DNA of 64,000 bases. Origin: Symbiodinium natans. Its lineage: Eukaryota > Sar > Dinophyceae > Suessiales > Symbiodiniaceae. Positions 10,699-21,799 of this stretch are shown one piece after another. A program made the translations under genes and the position numbers. The stretch lies in NCBI GenBank assembly GCA_905221605.1, contig CAJNDS010002089.1, forward strand, positions 188,293 through 252,292, given 5' to 3'. The stretch's first letter is position 1. Each line of letters starts with the position of its first letter. The notes below the pieces were generated by a model. It was not told the origin of the DNA, searched no databases, and saw only the letters and a list, made by a program, of their open reading frames with translations.

Positions 10699-10974
10699 TC
10701 AACTTGCTGTCAGTGAAGCCAAGCTCGTCAAAGCGAAGTCTCTTGCATTTCGGCTGGCATTCGCATACTTGCCCTGGCTGCAGTGAACTTGGCCAATCGG
10801 AGACATTCCCACGCCTTGGCACCTTCGAAGTGCCATGATACGGCGCGACTGCATCCAGATCATGCTTTGCCCGGGCCGGGACCGATTGCCTGTTGCATTC
10901 TGGTCGCGCACTGGCAGAGTGCACGAATCGCCTGGCAAAGTGGCATTGTCTGCCACAAAACACCTTACTCTCAC
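10699..10974 (-). CDS. Exon candidate upstream of 10.3-10.6 kb
   Basis: The frame reads DNATLPGDSCTLPVRDQNAT, with several Asn-glycosylation-type sequons, then a basic segment (MQSRRIMALRRC). A second minus frame (10,685-10,963) is open over the same bases. Confidence 0.37.
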   Translation of the reverse strand: MRVRCFVADNATLPGDSCTLPVRDQNATGNRSRPGQSMIWMQSRRIMALRRCQGVGMSPIGQVHCSQGKYANASRNARDFALTSLASLTAS

Positions 10975-11303
10975 TTCATGATGTACGGTGTTGCTGATGT
11001 ACGGTTTTGGGGGATGCTTCGGAAAAGTTTCGGTGAGGAGATGGGCCGAGAAGACCTACTACATGTTTCTACATTTTCCAAAGAGCAATGCCAGCGTTGA
11101 CAATCTTATGGGTCTTTGCACTGTGATGCGGGCTGATAGGCCTATCCGGGCTCTAGCCTCCCGGGCTACTGCACCAAATGGGGTATGCAAAATACCAGAG
11201 AAATCTCATGCACCAAAACCTCTCTATCCCCTGCTGCGCAACTTTTATGGACACATACTCCAAACATTTCTGAAGCTTAAATCCCTAACACGATATTGAG
11301 GGT

Positions 11304-11663
11304 TTAGGGGGCATTCATCTCCCGTTCCCGTGCCGCCCGGAAACCTTGTGGCAGTTGTTGGGATTCTGGTGACATACGGCGGCCAGACGGCGCAAGGCGG
11401 GCGAAACGGCCTCGATGTGTCAGTCGAATTTGGGGAGTCTGACGAGTCCAAAAGCTCCAGTGAGGAACTTGGTCACTCGCCACACGGGATTTGGAGCTCC
11501 CGGAGCTGAGTCTTGTTTGCAGGCCTTCTTGTGCTTCTTGTTGCGCTCCTTTGCCCCGAAGACGACAAGCGGCCGCGCTGGCCAGGAGGGCCTCTCTCTC
11601 TCCCACTCTTGTTGTGATCTCTCTGTGTGGAGGGATCTGTCCTGGGGGCGAAGGTATCTGCAA
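11304..11663 (-). CDS. Basic exon candidate, two frames open
   Basis: The preferred frame (11,420 to about 11,640) reads VFGAKERNKKHKKACKQD then GAPNPVWRVTKFLTGAF and ends LVRLPKF before a stop. The overlapping frame 11,304-11,663 is Ser/Arg/Gln-rich and also uninterrupted. No junction was assigned. Confidence 0.45.
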   Translation of the reverse strand: MQIPSPPGQIPPHREITTRVGEREALLASAAACRLRGKGAQQEAQEGLQTRLSSGSSKSRVASDQVPHWSFWTRQTPQIRLTHRGRFARLAPSGRRMSPESQQLPQGFRAAREREMNAP

Positions 11664-13594
11664 GGCATTGTATGCCTTCGAGGCACGACGCGCAACCCGA
11701 TGCGAAAACCCTCACGTCCCCGACGCATGAACAAGGAACATTCCAGACAACCACTATCCCTCTCACGCCTAGCGTCCTGGTGGCGGTCTCGTCTCTAGTT
11801 CACAAGGCGCATGCCAGCAGCCCAGCGGCAGATTCTCGCTCCGATCCTGAACGTCTTTACGTTCGCGTTCTTTGTGCTGGGGCCCTCTTACAGTCGAAAC
11901 CGCACGAAACAAGCTACTTCAGAAGCCAGAGTCCTGCAATCCACAATGCCATTGAAACTGAAGCCCCAAAAGCATAACCCGTGCGTACTTGGCCGCCTAC
12001 AGGCCAGGCCTCCTTTGGTATCTCATGGTCTGCCCTTTAGGTTCTATCTTGAAAGCTCACTCAGCAGGGAATCGGCCCCTGGAAGCTGGATGCGGCCGAA
12101 AAACTGAAGAACTCCTGGAGCTCTGCTGTGCCGTTGCTCAAGGCATCTTCCCTGGGCGCGGGTGCTTGGCTTCCCCTTTGGGTTTCCCGAGAGGGCTACT
12201 CAGTCACGTTCTCTCGCCGTCCCTCGCTTCAGACATGTCTCTCTATCGCGAGTCAGAGCTTCAAGCCGGGCGCGTGAAGTCTTTTCAGCATGTCACAGGT
12301 GATGCTTGAGGGCTTCCATGAGCACCCTGCCACTTGCATGCATCAAAAGACCGTCATAACCCCACAGATGAAATCACAAGAACGTGTCTCAGGCGCGATG
12401 TCCGGCGTAATCCCTCGCTAACTCTGCCCCGAACCTGCCCGAAAAACAAGGGTATTGTCAGCAAGCGATGCTCGATGCTCGCCCTAACGTGCCTCAAGTC
12501 CATGCGGCTCCGCCGTCGGCGCACGTTGGCTGGAAGGAGCTCCATACTGCCAGATGCCTTGCGCTTACTAGGAGCGGACGCCATCAGGCAAGGCCTGCAG
12601 ACCCCCTAACATCTAAAGCGCAACCTCAAGAAAATTGAAAGCCAATGCTTGTCCCTCTATGAGTGTCTGATATATTACGTATCAGCAAAGTGTCCCGAAC
12701 CACCTTTTCAGATGATGAGTTGATTGATCATGGTGACAAGGGATCGTGAGGCAAGTCGACGTAAGGAAGAGCTTGAATCAAATAACAAAAGCTCAAAATC
12801 AAAACCAGGCTTTGGCAGGACATTCAAAAACCTGAGGGTACTCCTTGTCATTCACTTATACATTGGAAAGAAGTGTTATGGGACTGAGGGTGGGAATAGG
12901 GGGTTTAATCGCTCATACTCGGACAGACCAGGCGAGGCACTCGGTCTATTTTTCTCACTCGGTCAACTGGGGATTTAGGGTTTAGGGCCTGAAAGCTGTT
13001 GATTTTGGCGTGGGTGCTGTCCACATCAGTCTGCCCCTTTTTAACCGACCGTGAACAACGGATCATAGAATCATGGGCCCGTAGCCAGAAGCAGATCAAT
13101 TTGGGGGCCAAGTTCGAAGCCAAGCAGCAGGCAGGCCGAGGAAGGGCAGCAGCTCATCGAAGCAGGCTGACGCTGAGGCAATGAGGCGATCGAAGGGAAG
13201 GACAAGGAGCCGCTCCTGGAGGTCTGCTTATGGTAGGGTTTAGGGTTTAGGGTTTTTTCTTCAGGGTTGAGGGTTTCGCCTTCAGGGTTTCGGGACTTCG
13301 ATTCTCAGATGGATTCAGACTCGTTCTGGACGACTCCAACCCCAGTCTCCTGTCCGACGGCTGCCTTGAGCTTCCAAAGCGCCGGGCTCGGCGCTGCCGC
13401 TCTGAGGCTCAAGGGGACACCCAGGCGCCAGGTGCTGAGCTCTGGGAGGCCTGGACATCATGCCATCTTCGAGATTTGTGAGATTTAATCTCCTGCGTTG
13501 GCGTTACTTGGCAGAGGAATGAGCCGGGGAAGTCTCTCCCTGCACTGCGGTCCCACCCGCCCGCTCACACACTTCCACATACTTGTGACTGTCA
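11664..13594. other. Gene-poor stretch with telomere-like motifs
   Basis: Both strands have modest open frames (11,811-12,107 plus; 12,354-12,609 both), none decisive. Short TTTAGGG tandems lie at 12,973-12,987 and 13,234-13,254, and a single copy near 11,300. Confidence 0.45.
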
Positions 13595-13905
13595 GTGTCT
13601 GTGAAAGAACGAAGTCACCTGGCCTTTCTCAAAAAAACTCAAGGCGGGGGTGAGCTTGCGGTCCAGGGGCCGACCGCTCTTTGTTCTGTTTATTCAGTCT
13701 TTCATTTCCTTCATGTCCTTCTGTTGATTCTGCGGTGCCTGAGCGAGTCAGCCTTTGTTCTTTATGCTGTTCCTAGAGTCCTAGAGGCCAGCCTGGCCAA
13801 GCACCTCATACAGCATACGGGCACCGACGTCAAAGAGACTGCGGCTGCGGCAGTGGCAGCAATTGGCCATTTAAGCGATGGGTGTTCACCTCCAAGCAGG
13901 TTCGG
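13595..13905 (+). CDS. Plus-strand exon with GTGAGT donor
   Basis: The frame ends in a helical stretch (ASLAKHLIQHTGTDVKETAA, then AVAAIGHLSDG) and stops exactly at a strong donor, TTCGG|GTGAGT at 13,905/13,906. A perfect pyrimidine-rich acceptor (ctccttgctcctgcag) follows at 14,007-14,027. Joining them gives a short C-terminal tail and a TGA. The minus strand is full of stops here, so the strand is fairly secure. No family is recognised. Confidence 0.48.
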
Positions 13906-15598
13906 GTGAGTGTAGCTGCCAGTCTAGTCCCTGGAAGCCCTGGAGCCAAAAGGACGCCCAAAAAACACTGATTTTCGGAACATGGAATCTAGATGGCATC
14001 CAAGGCTCCCCCTCCTTGCTCCTGCAGATGCTGTGTCTTCGTCGGAGCCTGACAGAACTTGGCTCAGGAGTAGGAGGGCCGGGGAAGAGGGAGAGGGTAG
14101 TGACTTGGTTTGCCTCGCGCATGACCGGGCGAACCACACGGCAGGAATGCTGACGTCAGGAGTCTCTCGAGAACAGCCTGTCCGCTTTGCTTTGGAGTTG
14201 ACAGGCGCGCAGCTCAATGCATGAAGGCCGACAACATGTGTCTCCACCAAATCCGCACCGAGGACGGAGAACTCCGTTCAGCACTGATGATTCTGACGTC
14301 AAGGCCGTCCGTTCTGGTCCGCTGGGAAGTCTTGGAAGTACAACCGATCAAGTGGTGAAAAACCGGTGCAATCACCCTGATTCGCCCGGGTCACTCCGGA
14401 CCGCTGCTCTGTTTTTGGTCATGATGGTCATGGGTATTAGACGACCCCTACAAGTCTTCTTAATCTGATTCCCCAGTGCGTCAGCAATTTCGCACTCTAT
14501 CCGTGCCTTCGTTTTTCTTCTTCTACTCTGCGAAAAGGCCCCCCTTGCTCCCTGGCTCTGCGGCCCGCTGTATACTGTCTGTCCCGGTGAGAAACGACCC
14601 CCGTGTTAGGTGTAGCAGTCGGCCTCCTCCGGTGGCCCTCTGGTTTCCGGCAGGACTTGGAAGTCGCGGTCCCCACACTGTACGGTTGCACCCAGTGGGT
14701 CACCTGCTTCCTCGCGGCCAAACGTGGCCCTCTGAGAAGAAGAAGCAGAAGGGAGAGCGGGAGATGCAGCGACAAAGAGACACCAAGAAAGGTGTTGCAC
14801 TTGCACCCAAGGTAACTCTCTGAATTTCTGCAGTGTTTTTTTGCTTGTGGCGCTGGGAAAATGCGGCCTCTGCTCTCAACCTTCCCGAAAGACCTCTGGA
14901 AGCTCCCCCGAACCCCCCCGATTGTGTTTCTGGCCCCTTACTGTGTACTTGGACTTCGGGGGCTCCTCTCTTCTTCTCCTTCTCCTTCTCCTTCTTCTTC
15001 TTCTTCTTCTTCTTCTTCTTCTTCTTCTTCTTCTTCTTCTTCTTCTCCTTCTTGTCTCTGAACCCCCGCGCAGCGCGCCTCAAGGTCGATTCTTCCTCCC
15101 TCCTGCAAGCCTCTCGAAGTATGTCTCCACTCTCTCCTTTCACACCCTCTCCTCTCACGCTCTCTATACTGTTGCTAGGAAGCATTTGCCATTCTAGTTT
15201 GCTTGCGTATGTATACTTTGGGCACGGTTGTTTCCGAAAGAAAAGCGCTGCAAGCCTTGGTGGAGATGGCGAATGAGCTCCATGCTCGTCGTATCTCCTC
15301 GCGGAATGGGGTGCAAACAGGTTTTGCCTGCACTCCGAGAAAGGTTGAAAGGCTTGGGGTTTAGGGTCAGGCATTGAGTAGCGGAGCGTGCAAGCCTTTA
15401 GGGTGTGCTTTTCTGGTGTCCTTAGGATAACCCGCTTAATCACCATGCTCGCGACATTCGGTTGCTGACTCTAGCTCTAAATTTAATTAACTCCGAAAGG
15501 AAAATTAAATAGTTTATTATCATTTGAAACGGGTTTATCTAAAATAGAAAGATCTGAAATGAGTTTCATCAAAGTGGAAGAAAAATGCAATATTGGTA
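13906..15598. other. No secure gene; TTC array and AT-rich island
   Basis: Frames at 13,924-14,250 are open on both strands. Positions 14,966-15,055 are a TTC/TTCTCC array. Positions 15,460-15,610 are strikingly AT-rich compared with the surroundings. Confidence 0.5.
14966..15055 (+). repeat. (TTC)n/(TTCTCC)n microsatellite
   Basis: Pyrimidine-rich TTC triplets with TTCTCC variants at both ends. The long minus-strand frame 14,700-15,446 is held open largely by this array. Confidence 0.95.
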
Positions 15599-15871
15599 TT
15601 AATTACATTGGACTGATGCCTTGATAGTGCACTTCAATCCAAGCGTCACCCCCACCTGGTCCGACTCTTCGAAGCCTTCAAAGGCCCTGCTGAGGGAACT
15701 CCAGAGCCAATCCACGGGATCACGCCACATGGCAATGATTCGTAGGCCTGGTGAAGTGGCAGCTTGAGATTCTGTGAACCAGCTCTTAGAGCTTAGGTGG
15801 AAGGGCCCAAGGCGGGACGTGGGAATCTTCAAAGGTTGTACGGTTGCAAATTCCTGGCGCATGTGGCGCAT
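15599..15871 (-). CDS. Sulfotransferase-like fragment
   Basis: The frame contains LRIIAMWRDPVDWLWSS at about 15,745-15,690. Sulfotransferases carry an 'I...RDPv.r..S.y' 3'-phosphate-binding motif for PAPS, and here RDP and the following Ser are in register. Only about 30 residues support this; the 5'-phosphosulfate loop was not found. It could be one exon of a larger gene or a decayed copy. Confidence 0.37.
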   Translation of the reverse strand: MRHMRQEFATVQPLKIPTSRLGPFHLSSKSWFTESQAATSPGLRIIAMWRDPVDWLWSSLSRAFEGFEESDQVGVTLGLKCTIKASVQCN

Positions 15872-16313
15872 GTGGCGCTTGGGATCGCTTGTGTTTCACG
15901 TATATCGAGGCTTGCTAGCTGCTAGCAATGCTTCCCCTCGATATGAGATATGTCGGAATGCCAATGGCTGTTTTCCAAAGGGTGTTTGAGTTCGCCCCGA
16001 ACACTTTCCATATCGTCGTGATCGTCGTCGTCTTGGTCGTCTTCGTCGTCGTCAAGAAGCCAGCCAGCCACCAAAGCCGAGACGCCAAGAAGCCCAGAAA
16101 CCGAAGAGCCTGCAGGAAAGCCAAGAAGCCAAGGTCTGCTTTGGAGGACGGTTTAACGTTCTGCGATGCCCAATCAGTGCCGCCTGCGTGTGTGGGCGCA
16201 ACCGGTGGACATGTGCTGGGATATTCATCTCGTCCGTTTGCGGCACCTTTGGCAATTGCCTCCTGCCTTGTCAGTTCAGGGTGGTGTAGACTGTGCGCGC
16301 CAACAGCAGCACC

Positions 16314-16345
16314 GGGGAGGGGGGGGGGGGGGGGGGGGGGGGGGG
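16314..16345 (+). repeat. Poly-G tract
   Basis: About 30 G with one A near the start. Confidence 0.95.
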
Positions 16346-16603
16346 CTCTTGAGATCCTTGGCTCGAAGAGCTCCTTTCTGGAAACAAACCAGTTTAGAAA
16401 TCAGAGCGCTGAAGCCGGGGGAAGTGCTCAACTCCAAGGACGCAGCAATTCTACACGGCGACTCGTCATTGGCACGCCCCAGTCTCGCACTTTGAAGCTT
16501 TGGGGATTAGGAACTTTCAGGGCCATCAAAATAAAGGTATAACACAAACGCCCACACCGCAATGACTTGCAGCCAAGAGCACCTGGAACAAAGAGGAGGT
16601 TGT

Positions 16604-16906
16604 TCAAACACGCGGCGCTGTAGATGATCTTTGGGTTCCGGAAACCCACCTCAAGTTCGTCACAAGCTCTCTGTGGACACACCTTCGAACCTTGAAACTC
16701 GTTTCGTGCCCGAAAAAAAACCAATCCTCAACATGCTCTCCTCTGGCCCCTTCTGCAACTCGGGAAGTATCGTGGAGTTGTGTGGGGCAATGCCCTCCTA
16801 CATCTGCTGGGATCTCGCCTGCTTTAGCTGAATGAAGCCAAACGCGGCGAACTAGCATCGAACAAACTGGGCGAGATGAGAAAGGCAAAGGCTGGGATTG
16901 AGCCAA
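16604..16906 (-). CDS. Exon candidate, hypothetical protein
   Basis: The frame reads HDTSRVAEGARGEHVEDWFF then GHETSFKVRRCVHRELVTN and ends near RWVSGTQRSSTAPRV. The overlapping minus frame 16,428-16,724 is weaker. No splice site was assigned. Confidence 0.45.
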   Translation of the reverse strand: MAQSQPLPFSSRPVCSMLVRRVWLHSAKAGEIPADVGGHCPTQLHDTSRVAEGARGEHVEDWFFFGHETSFKVRRCVHRELVTNLRWVSGTQRSSTAPRV

Positions 16907-16971
16907 GGCTGCCAGCCCTTGCCGTCCAACTTTCGCAACCTGATGGGTTCAGTGTCGGGCTTCAGCAGGGC

Positions 16972-17725
16972 CTAGTGCAGCATCGGTTTTGGGCGCTGCA
17001 GTGGAGCTTCCTCGTTCTGGGGCCCTGATGACACATAGCCTGACGCTGCTGTGCAAAGCGCAGCTTCCAAGGTCCAAGGGCAGCTACCCGCCGCGCCCCG
17101 CAAAGGAGCAAACAGAGCCCGAAAATCCCGAGCTGCATGCCAAGTTACCGCGTTCTTTACAGTTACAGCCCTGCATCCTGAACCCACACAGATTCCGAAG
17201 ACAAGGAGGGAAAGCAAGACTCGAGCCTCCCGCCGCCGCAGCAACCCAAGGCCCTGGCAGGCTTTCTAAGTCGGAAGAAGCAGTTTGCTGACTGAAGACT
17301 TCGTGACCCGCCTTTGCCCACTTTGCAGGAGGTAGGAGCGGTGCTGTGCAGCGCCATTGCCATGACTCCTGCATCATCCAAAGCAATCGACAGCGCTCAG
17401 GAACAATTCGGCTTTGAAAAACATAAATGTCTGGTGGGGAGAACCAGCCAGTGCAGCCGTGAGCAAGCTAACATTCCGCCCAATCTTTCACGTTTTCAAA
17501 GCTGTGTCTAGCGCATACAGCCTGCGTCTCATCCACCAGTGGCCTCCCGACTTTTGCAGTGAAGGGCTGAAGGACGCACATCTTGAGCGCTGCATCCCAA
17601 CACAGCTAATCACAGCCATATCTCAGAACCCCAGTGCAAAACTGTCAAGCCCTGAACTGAACTCCCATGCCCTAGTGCTTGACTGGGAAGGGCTGGGAGA
17701 CACAAAAGGGTGGGGACATGAATAA
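16972..17725. other. Open frames on both strands, strand undecided
   Basis: Minus 16,972-17,244 has a signal-peptide-like start (VLLSLLVFGICVGSGC). Plus 17,414-17,725 reads LVLDWEGLGDTKGW at its end. Neither has a fixed splice site. Confidence 0.3.
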
Positions 17726-17901
17726 TATATATATATATATATATACATAACTACTTATTTATCGTTAACATACAAAGTAAAGATTAAAATACAACACAAA
17801 TAATAGAAACCTAAGGATCCCAAAATGGCGAGGTCCTCGCTTCGCAGCCAGGAGACCGGCAAAGGCATCTCCTCATTTGGGATTGTCCCCACCTCGCCCC
17901 C

Positions 17902-17933
<32 letters not shown>

Positions 17934-17960
17934 AAAAGAAGAAGAATAATAATAATAGCA
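17724..17960. repeat. (AT)n, C26 and AAT low-complexity block
   Basis: (AT)n at 17,725-17,745, an AT-rich stretch, then a C homopolymer at 17,897-17,922 followed by A and AAT runs. Confidence 0.9.
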
Positions 17961-18570
17961 ATTGTTGTTGAAGTCTGTCTGGGCTTGTTGCTTTCTACTT
18001 TCTCTGATTGTGCGACATTTTTTACTTTCGAGAGGGATGGTGTTGTTTGCGCTTTTGGTATGGCACATGCTATGGCATGTCCCAAAACAGAGATCTCACA
18101 CACACACACACACTGTCTGTCTCTCTCTGTCGAACAATCCCCGACAACATCTCCCAAAGACCCACCAAGCCCCCTCACCGCACCAAACATTCGGGGCTCG
18201 TCGAGGCCACCCAGGAAGTGTGCCCCGAGTGCTGCGAGGCTCCGGTGTAGCGACGAAGTGCCGGCATTGGGTGGGCCAACCTCTGGTTCTTGGAGGAAGG
18301 AATCTCCAGTAATGAAAGCATCAAGAAAACAACCAAAACTCAAATCAAAAACATGCTGTGCGGAAACACAAAAGTAACAAAGTAGGAAACAAACAATTAT
18401 TCTCAGCATCTTTGAGTTGGAATAATAATATTACTAACCCATTCTCAGGGCATTGTGCTATTCTATGTCGGCTACAAGGGGACCTACAAGTACGAATCAA
18501 AAGGCACATTACGAATGCGCATTTTCTATCTAAACATAATACGCGGGCCAATTAAAAGACTTAAAGATGA

Positions 18571-18975
18571 TTAGCAAGCCCGCATCATTCTGACATTTTT
18601 AAAGATGTCCTGTAGTCCATACTCCTTGCACGCAAAAGTCGCAAGAATCTCAACCGTGATTACGATGATTTCGGTGGTTTGCATTCTGCATTCTTTGCTT
18701 AGCTCTTGCTGTAGCACCAAGTATTTTGTCGGGTCTCGCGATGCGCGGCTTGCTCTTCGTTGCAACAGAAAGGTACTAGACACGAAAGGTCCGACGGCGC
18801 GGCGAACAACCGATTCAATCGCGAACACCCCCCCCAACTTGAAGAACAACCAACCTGCCTTAGGCTTTGTAAAATTTTTGGCCCAGAGCACGATGCCGAA
18901 GTCCATCTCCAGTTCGCTCCAATGCAGTAGCTCCTTGGAGCGTCCAGATTTGGCACAGTCAGGACACGCAAGAGG
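18571..18975 (-). CDS. Hypothetical protein exon with CPDC and hydrophobic segments
   Basis: An acceptor ccaatag at 18,976-18,982 opens a frame that runs about 134 codons to 18,571. It reads PLACPDCAKSGRSKELLHW, then FGIVLWAKNF, GWLFFKLGGVFAIESVV and a hydrophobic TTEIIVITVEILATFA. A stop-free frame of this length without low complexity is a fair coding sign. The Cys pair could bind a metal, but a second pair is missing. Function unknown. Confidence 0.52.
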   Translation of the reverse strand, partial: PLACPDCAKSGRSKELLHWSELEMDFGIVLWAKNFTKPKAGWLFFKLGGVFAIESVVRRAVGPFVSSTFLLQRRASRASRDPTKYLVLQQELSKECRMQTTEIIVITVEILATFACKEYGLQDIFKNVRMMRAC

Positions 18976-19114
18976 CTATTGGGGGATCGCTCAGCAGACC
19001 CGGCACCTCGCGGACACAATCATTCACAACCTACTCTTGAATCATTGCTTGTCCGGGAACGAGGTCCGGTCGAGCCCCGTTTTCAAACAACAGGCCCACT
19101 ATATAGGTGTGAGC

Positions 19115-19393
19115 TTATTTACCATCCCAGCCATAGTCCTGCCTCGATGTGGAGGCTGGAGAGGTGGTCCTTCGTAAGGCACTTGCGGAATCTTGCGTGC
19201 TTACGAGCCGAAAGATGTATACGACTGCGAGAGCGACTGCATCCCCAGCATGCTGCCAGGGCTCGATGTGATGCACTCTCATGCCCGTTATGGTTGACAG
19301 CGGCACAGACTGAAACAGGTCCGCTGCCGATGTACGCAACGATGGTTCATCGCAGACCTTGCTGCGCTGGCAGCAAAAACACAGCCCATGCAA
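19115..19393 (-). CDS. Exon candidate upstream of 18.6-19.0 kb
   Basis: The frame reads AVALAVVYIFRLVSTQDSAS and ends GWD at a donor GATG|GTAAAT (19,123/19,122). The phase does not match the exon at 18,975 directly, so an exon or junction is missing between them. Confidence 0.42.
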   Translation of the reverse strand: MHGLCFCCQRSKVCDEPSLRTSAADLFQSVPLSTITGMRVHHIEPWQHAGDAVALAVVYIFRLVSTQDSASALRRTTSPASTSRQDYGWDGK

Positions 19394-19406
19394 CCCTCGA
19401 TGGTGA

Positions 19407-20108
19407 TTGCTGCCACAGGTGACGGCACGTGGCTTGGCTGTGCTGTTCGGGCAGGATGTGTTCAGTGTTCAGCTCCGTGCTGGTGGGCAGCTCAACTTGC
19501 AAACATGCCGCTGCCGGGAGACAAATGCCCAACAGCCTCGGCAGCAGATGCCCCCCCCCTCCCCCCCTCCCCATCATCAAAAGTTTTTCAGCAGCTGGGA
19601 ACCTTACAACCTGTTTGTATATTCGGTCTACGCCCCCGGTCCAAGAGTGTCCAGGGCCGTGAGCAGGACATACGCACACGTCTGTGATTCTGTGATCACC
19701 GGAACTCAGGTCGGGCAACCCCTTGAGATTCGCCTAAAACTGCAAAGCGCCAACCTTTCAACCATTTTGAAGGGATCTCATCAAGCATGAGCTACAGCCC
19801 TCGACACACAAGTTGCACAAACAATGCTGGAGCTTTTCAAGACTTTTACAGCTAAGACGCCAGACGTCCAGACCGAGCACTGGCGGCCCTTCGGCCTTTG
19901 GAGGGGCCGCCAGCTGAATGGCGAAGCAGCGGACCTTTGGGCCTTGTGGGGTGCATCGATTTGTGGCTTCGAGGGGATGTGCCTGGGGAATCAGAGCGAT
20001 CTGGGCTTACGTTTCCGGTATGTTATGGGGAGATTGATGGCTGCCAGCGCATTTAAGCGGATGGAGCGCTTCCCGGGCTCTCGCACCACACACAGGGGAG
20101 TTCCGTGA
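19407..20108 (+). CDS. Plus-strand gene, two exon candidates
   Basis: Positions 19,407-19,790 read a Pro/Gln-rich part, then FFSSWEPYNLFVYSVYAPG and QPLEIRLKLQSANLST. Positions about 19,795-20,108 read ALDTQVAQTMLELFKTFT, EHWRPFGLWRGRQLNGEA and RFRYVMGRLMAASAFKRM. Minus-strand alternatives in the first part are weaker. The junction was not fixed. No family is recognised. Confidence 0.45.
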
Positions 20109-20782
20109 CCCAAATCTCTGCACGCTTGCACGCGCCCTCCTGTCCAATTCGTCCTTGGAGACACTGAAAACAAAATCCCGTGTCGAAGGCCTGAAGCCTC
20201 CAGGAGCCAAGCCTTTCATAGCCCCACCAAGCGTGTGGCTTTGCAAAAGTCGCGGCGCGAAGCGCTCTTCGAAATGCCGGTCGGCCTGTCTGGGTCTCGG
20301 CTCAGTATCTCAGAAATAACAGATTGAATTGCTCAGTAGATAAAATCAAGATATATTGATGGAAACACAGAGTGGATGCTCAAACTGTTGGTGAAGCTGT
20401 TCTGCAAGTAACTGAGAAGCTCAAGTGGATGATTGTAGATGCATTTAGCAGATCCCGCTTCTAATACCAGAAGTTCGGGATTGGCCAAGTTCCGTGCGTG
20501 TGTCAAGCCCAAGGAGGATGGAGGGGGTTCTCTCAATGTGAGGCTCTAACAGGCGCAAGCTTTGGAGTTCAAGGCAGCTGCCTTGACAGGTTCAAGACAT
20601 GCATGAACGCGATGTGTGTGCATCTTGTTGGAAGTGTAGCTAGAGAGAGACTTCGGCCAACACAGTTGGATTCAGATGTACGAGGCCGAGTTTAACAAAG
20701 GGAGAGTACGCTTAGTCTTTGGACACCTGATTGACGAATTTGCACATTCTGGCATTCCTTGCGCCTACTGCTTCTCCCTTGG
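20109..20782. other. No secure gene
   Basis: Short competing frames occur on both strands (20,333-20,536 minus; 20,498-20,695 plus). Confidence 0.4.
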
Positions 20783-21799
20783 TTAGACCCTCGGGCCAAA
20801 AGAAGGAAATCTGAGAAGAGGACAGGGTGAACACCCGACTCTCCATGTCACTGAGCCTCTAGGGACCAGAGGACGCAAGGCCCGAAGATGGGTGCTGCAC
20901 AGTGCAGGAAGTCCTCGCAGCTGGCAAAGGTCGCCTGTCAAGCCCCTCCCAGGGGGTGCCCTCCACCCCTGAACTTCCTGAACATCCAAAAATCTCCACC
21001 CCTCATAAAAGAATGGCTCGGGGCCCTTTGCATTCCCGGCTAGACCGGGTCCTTTTGCATTCTGTGAAATGTCCCACATTGTTCCTATCCTGGAGCTCGG
21101 GATGTACGTTGGAGACAGAGAAAACGAGAGTCCGAGAGAGACATAGAGAGAGACGCATAGCAAAGCCCAATGAAGCGAAGAGTGGCCCCCGGCTCTCCAC
21201 TTTGGTAAAAGGTTCCAGGCAGTAACTTTTCTGACGGGTTTCGGGCTGTTGGAGCACGGAACTGAAAGTGCAGCCTGCAGACTATGGACTACGCTCGCCG
21301 GGATCGAGTCAATGGAATGTTGGGTGAATCCAATGCAAGCCCACGAACAAGCTTGGCATCTCAACCCAATGCCGGCAAGCCCAGCCCAACGCCCAACAAA
21401 ATATCTCAAAATGCTTCGGAACCCTGTGACTTTTTTCAAACCAGAAGGACAATGCCTGTCTTCACGGCTCGTGTTGCGGTATGCTCTGTGCAATGTGAGG
21501 TGCCGGGTTGGGCGTGTCTCAATGCGAGCAATGGCAAGGCCTCTTCTCTGACAACTGCTTTGACGATGTAGCCTCTTTGCTTTCAGAAGCACTTTAAGCC
21601 GTGAGGCAGTCGGGGTCTTTTGATTATGCGTGTTGTATAAACCTCTCTGCGGGATGAGCCCCTCAAACAGTATTGAGGCACACCCAGGCGCGTCTGTGGC
21701 CCCAAATGACTGGGCCAGGACTTTTTGCCTGACAGACGCCTTCGAAGATCGTGCGCTGGCCAGGTCATCGAATCCAAAGTGCGAACAAATGCGTATCAT
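20783..21799 (-). CDS. Unusually long single ORF, 338 codons, function unknown
   Basis: At this base composition an uninterrupted frame this long should be rare by chance, and no microsatellite explains it. The product is Arg/Ser/Pro-rich with a hydrophobic run (ALLCVSLYVSLGLSFSLS) and shows no domain I recognise. It may be coding, or partly an intron and exon kept open by chance. Confidence 0.3.
   Translation of the reverse strand: MIRICSHFGFDDLASARSSKASVRQKVLAQSFGATDAPGCASILFEGLIPQRGLYNTHNQKTPTASRLKVLLKAKRLHRQSSCQRRGLAIARIETRPTRHLTLHRAYRNTSREDRHCPSGLKKVTGFRSILRYFVGRWAGLAGIGLRCQACSWACIGFTQHSIDSIPASVVHSLQAALSVPCSNSPKPVRKVTAWNLLPKWRAGGHSSLHWALLCVSLYVSLGLSFSLSPTYIPSSRIGTMWDISQNAKGPGLAGNAKGPEPFFYEGWRFLDVQEVQGWRAPPGRGLTGDLCQLRGLPALCSTHLRALRPLVPRGSVTWRVGCSPCPLLRFPSFGPRV

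Noticed and set aside
14700-15446. 248-codon minus ORF with poly-Lys
   Set aside because: The poly-Lys part translates the TTC array, and no coherent domain lies on either side.
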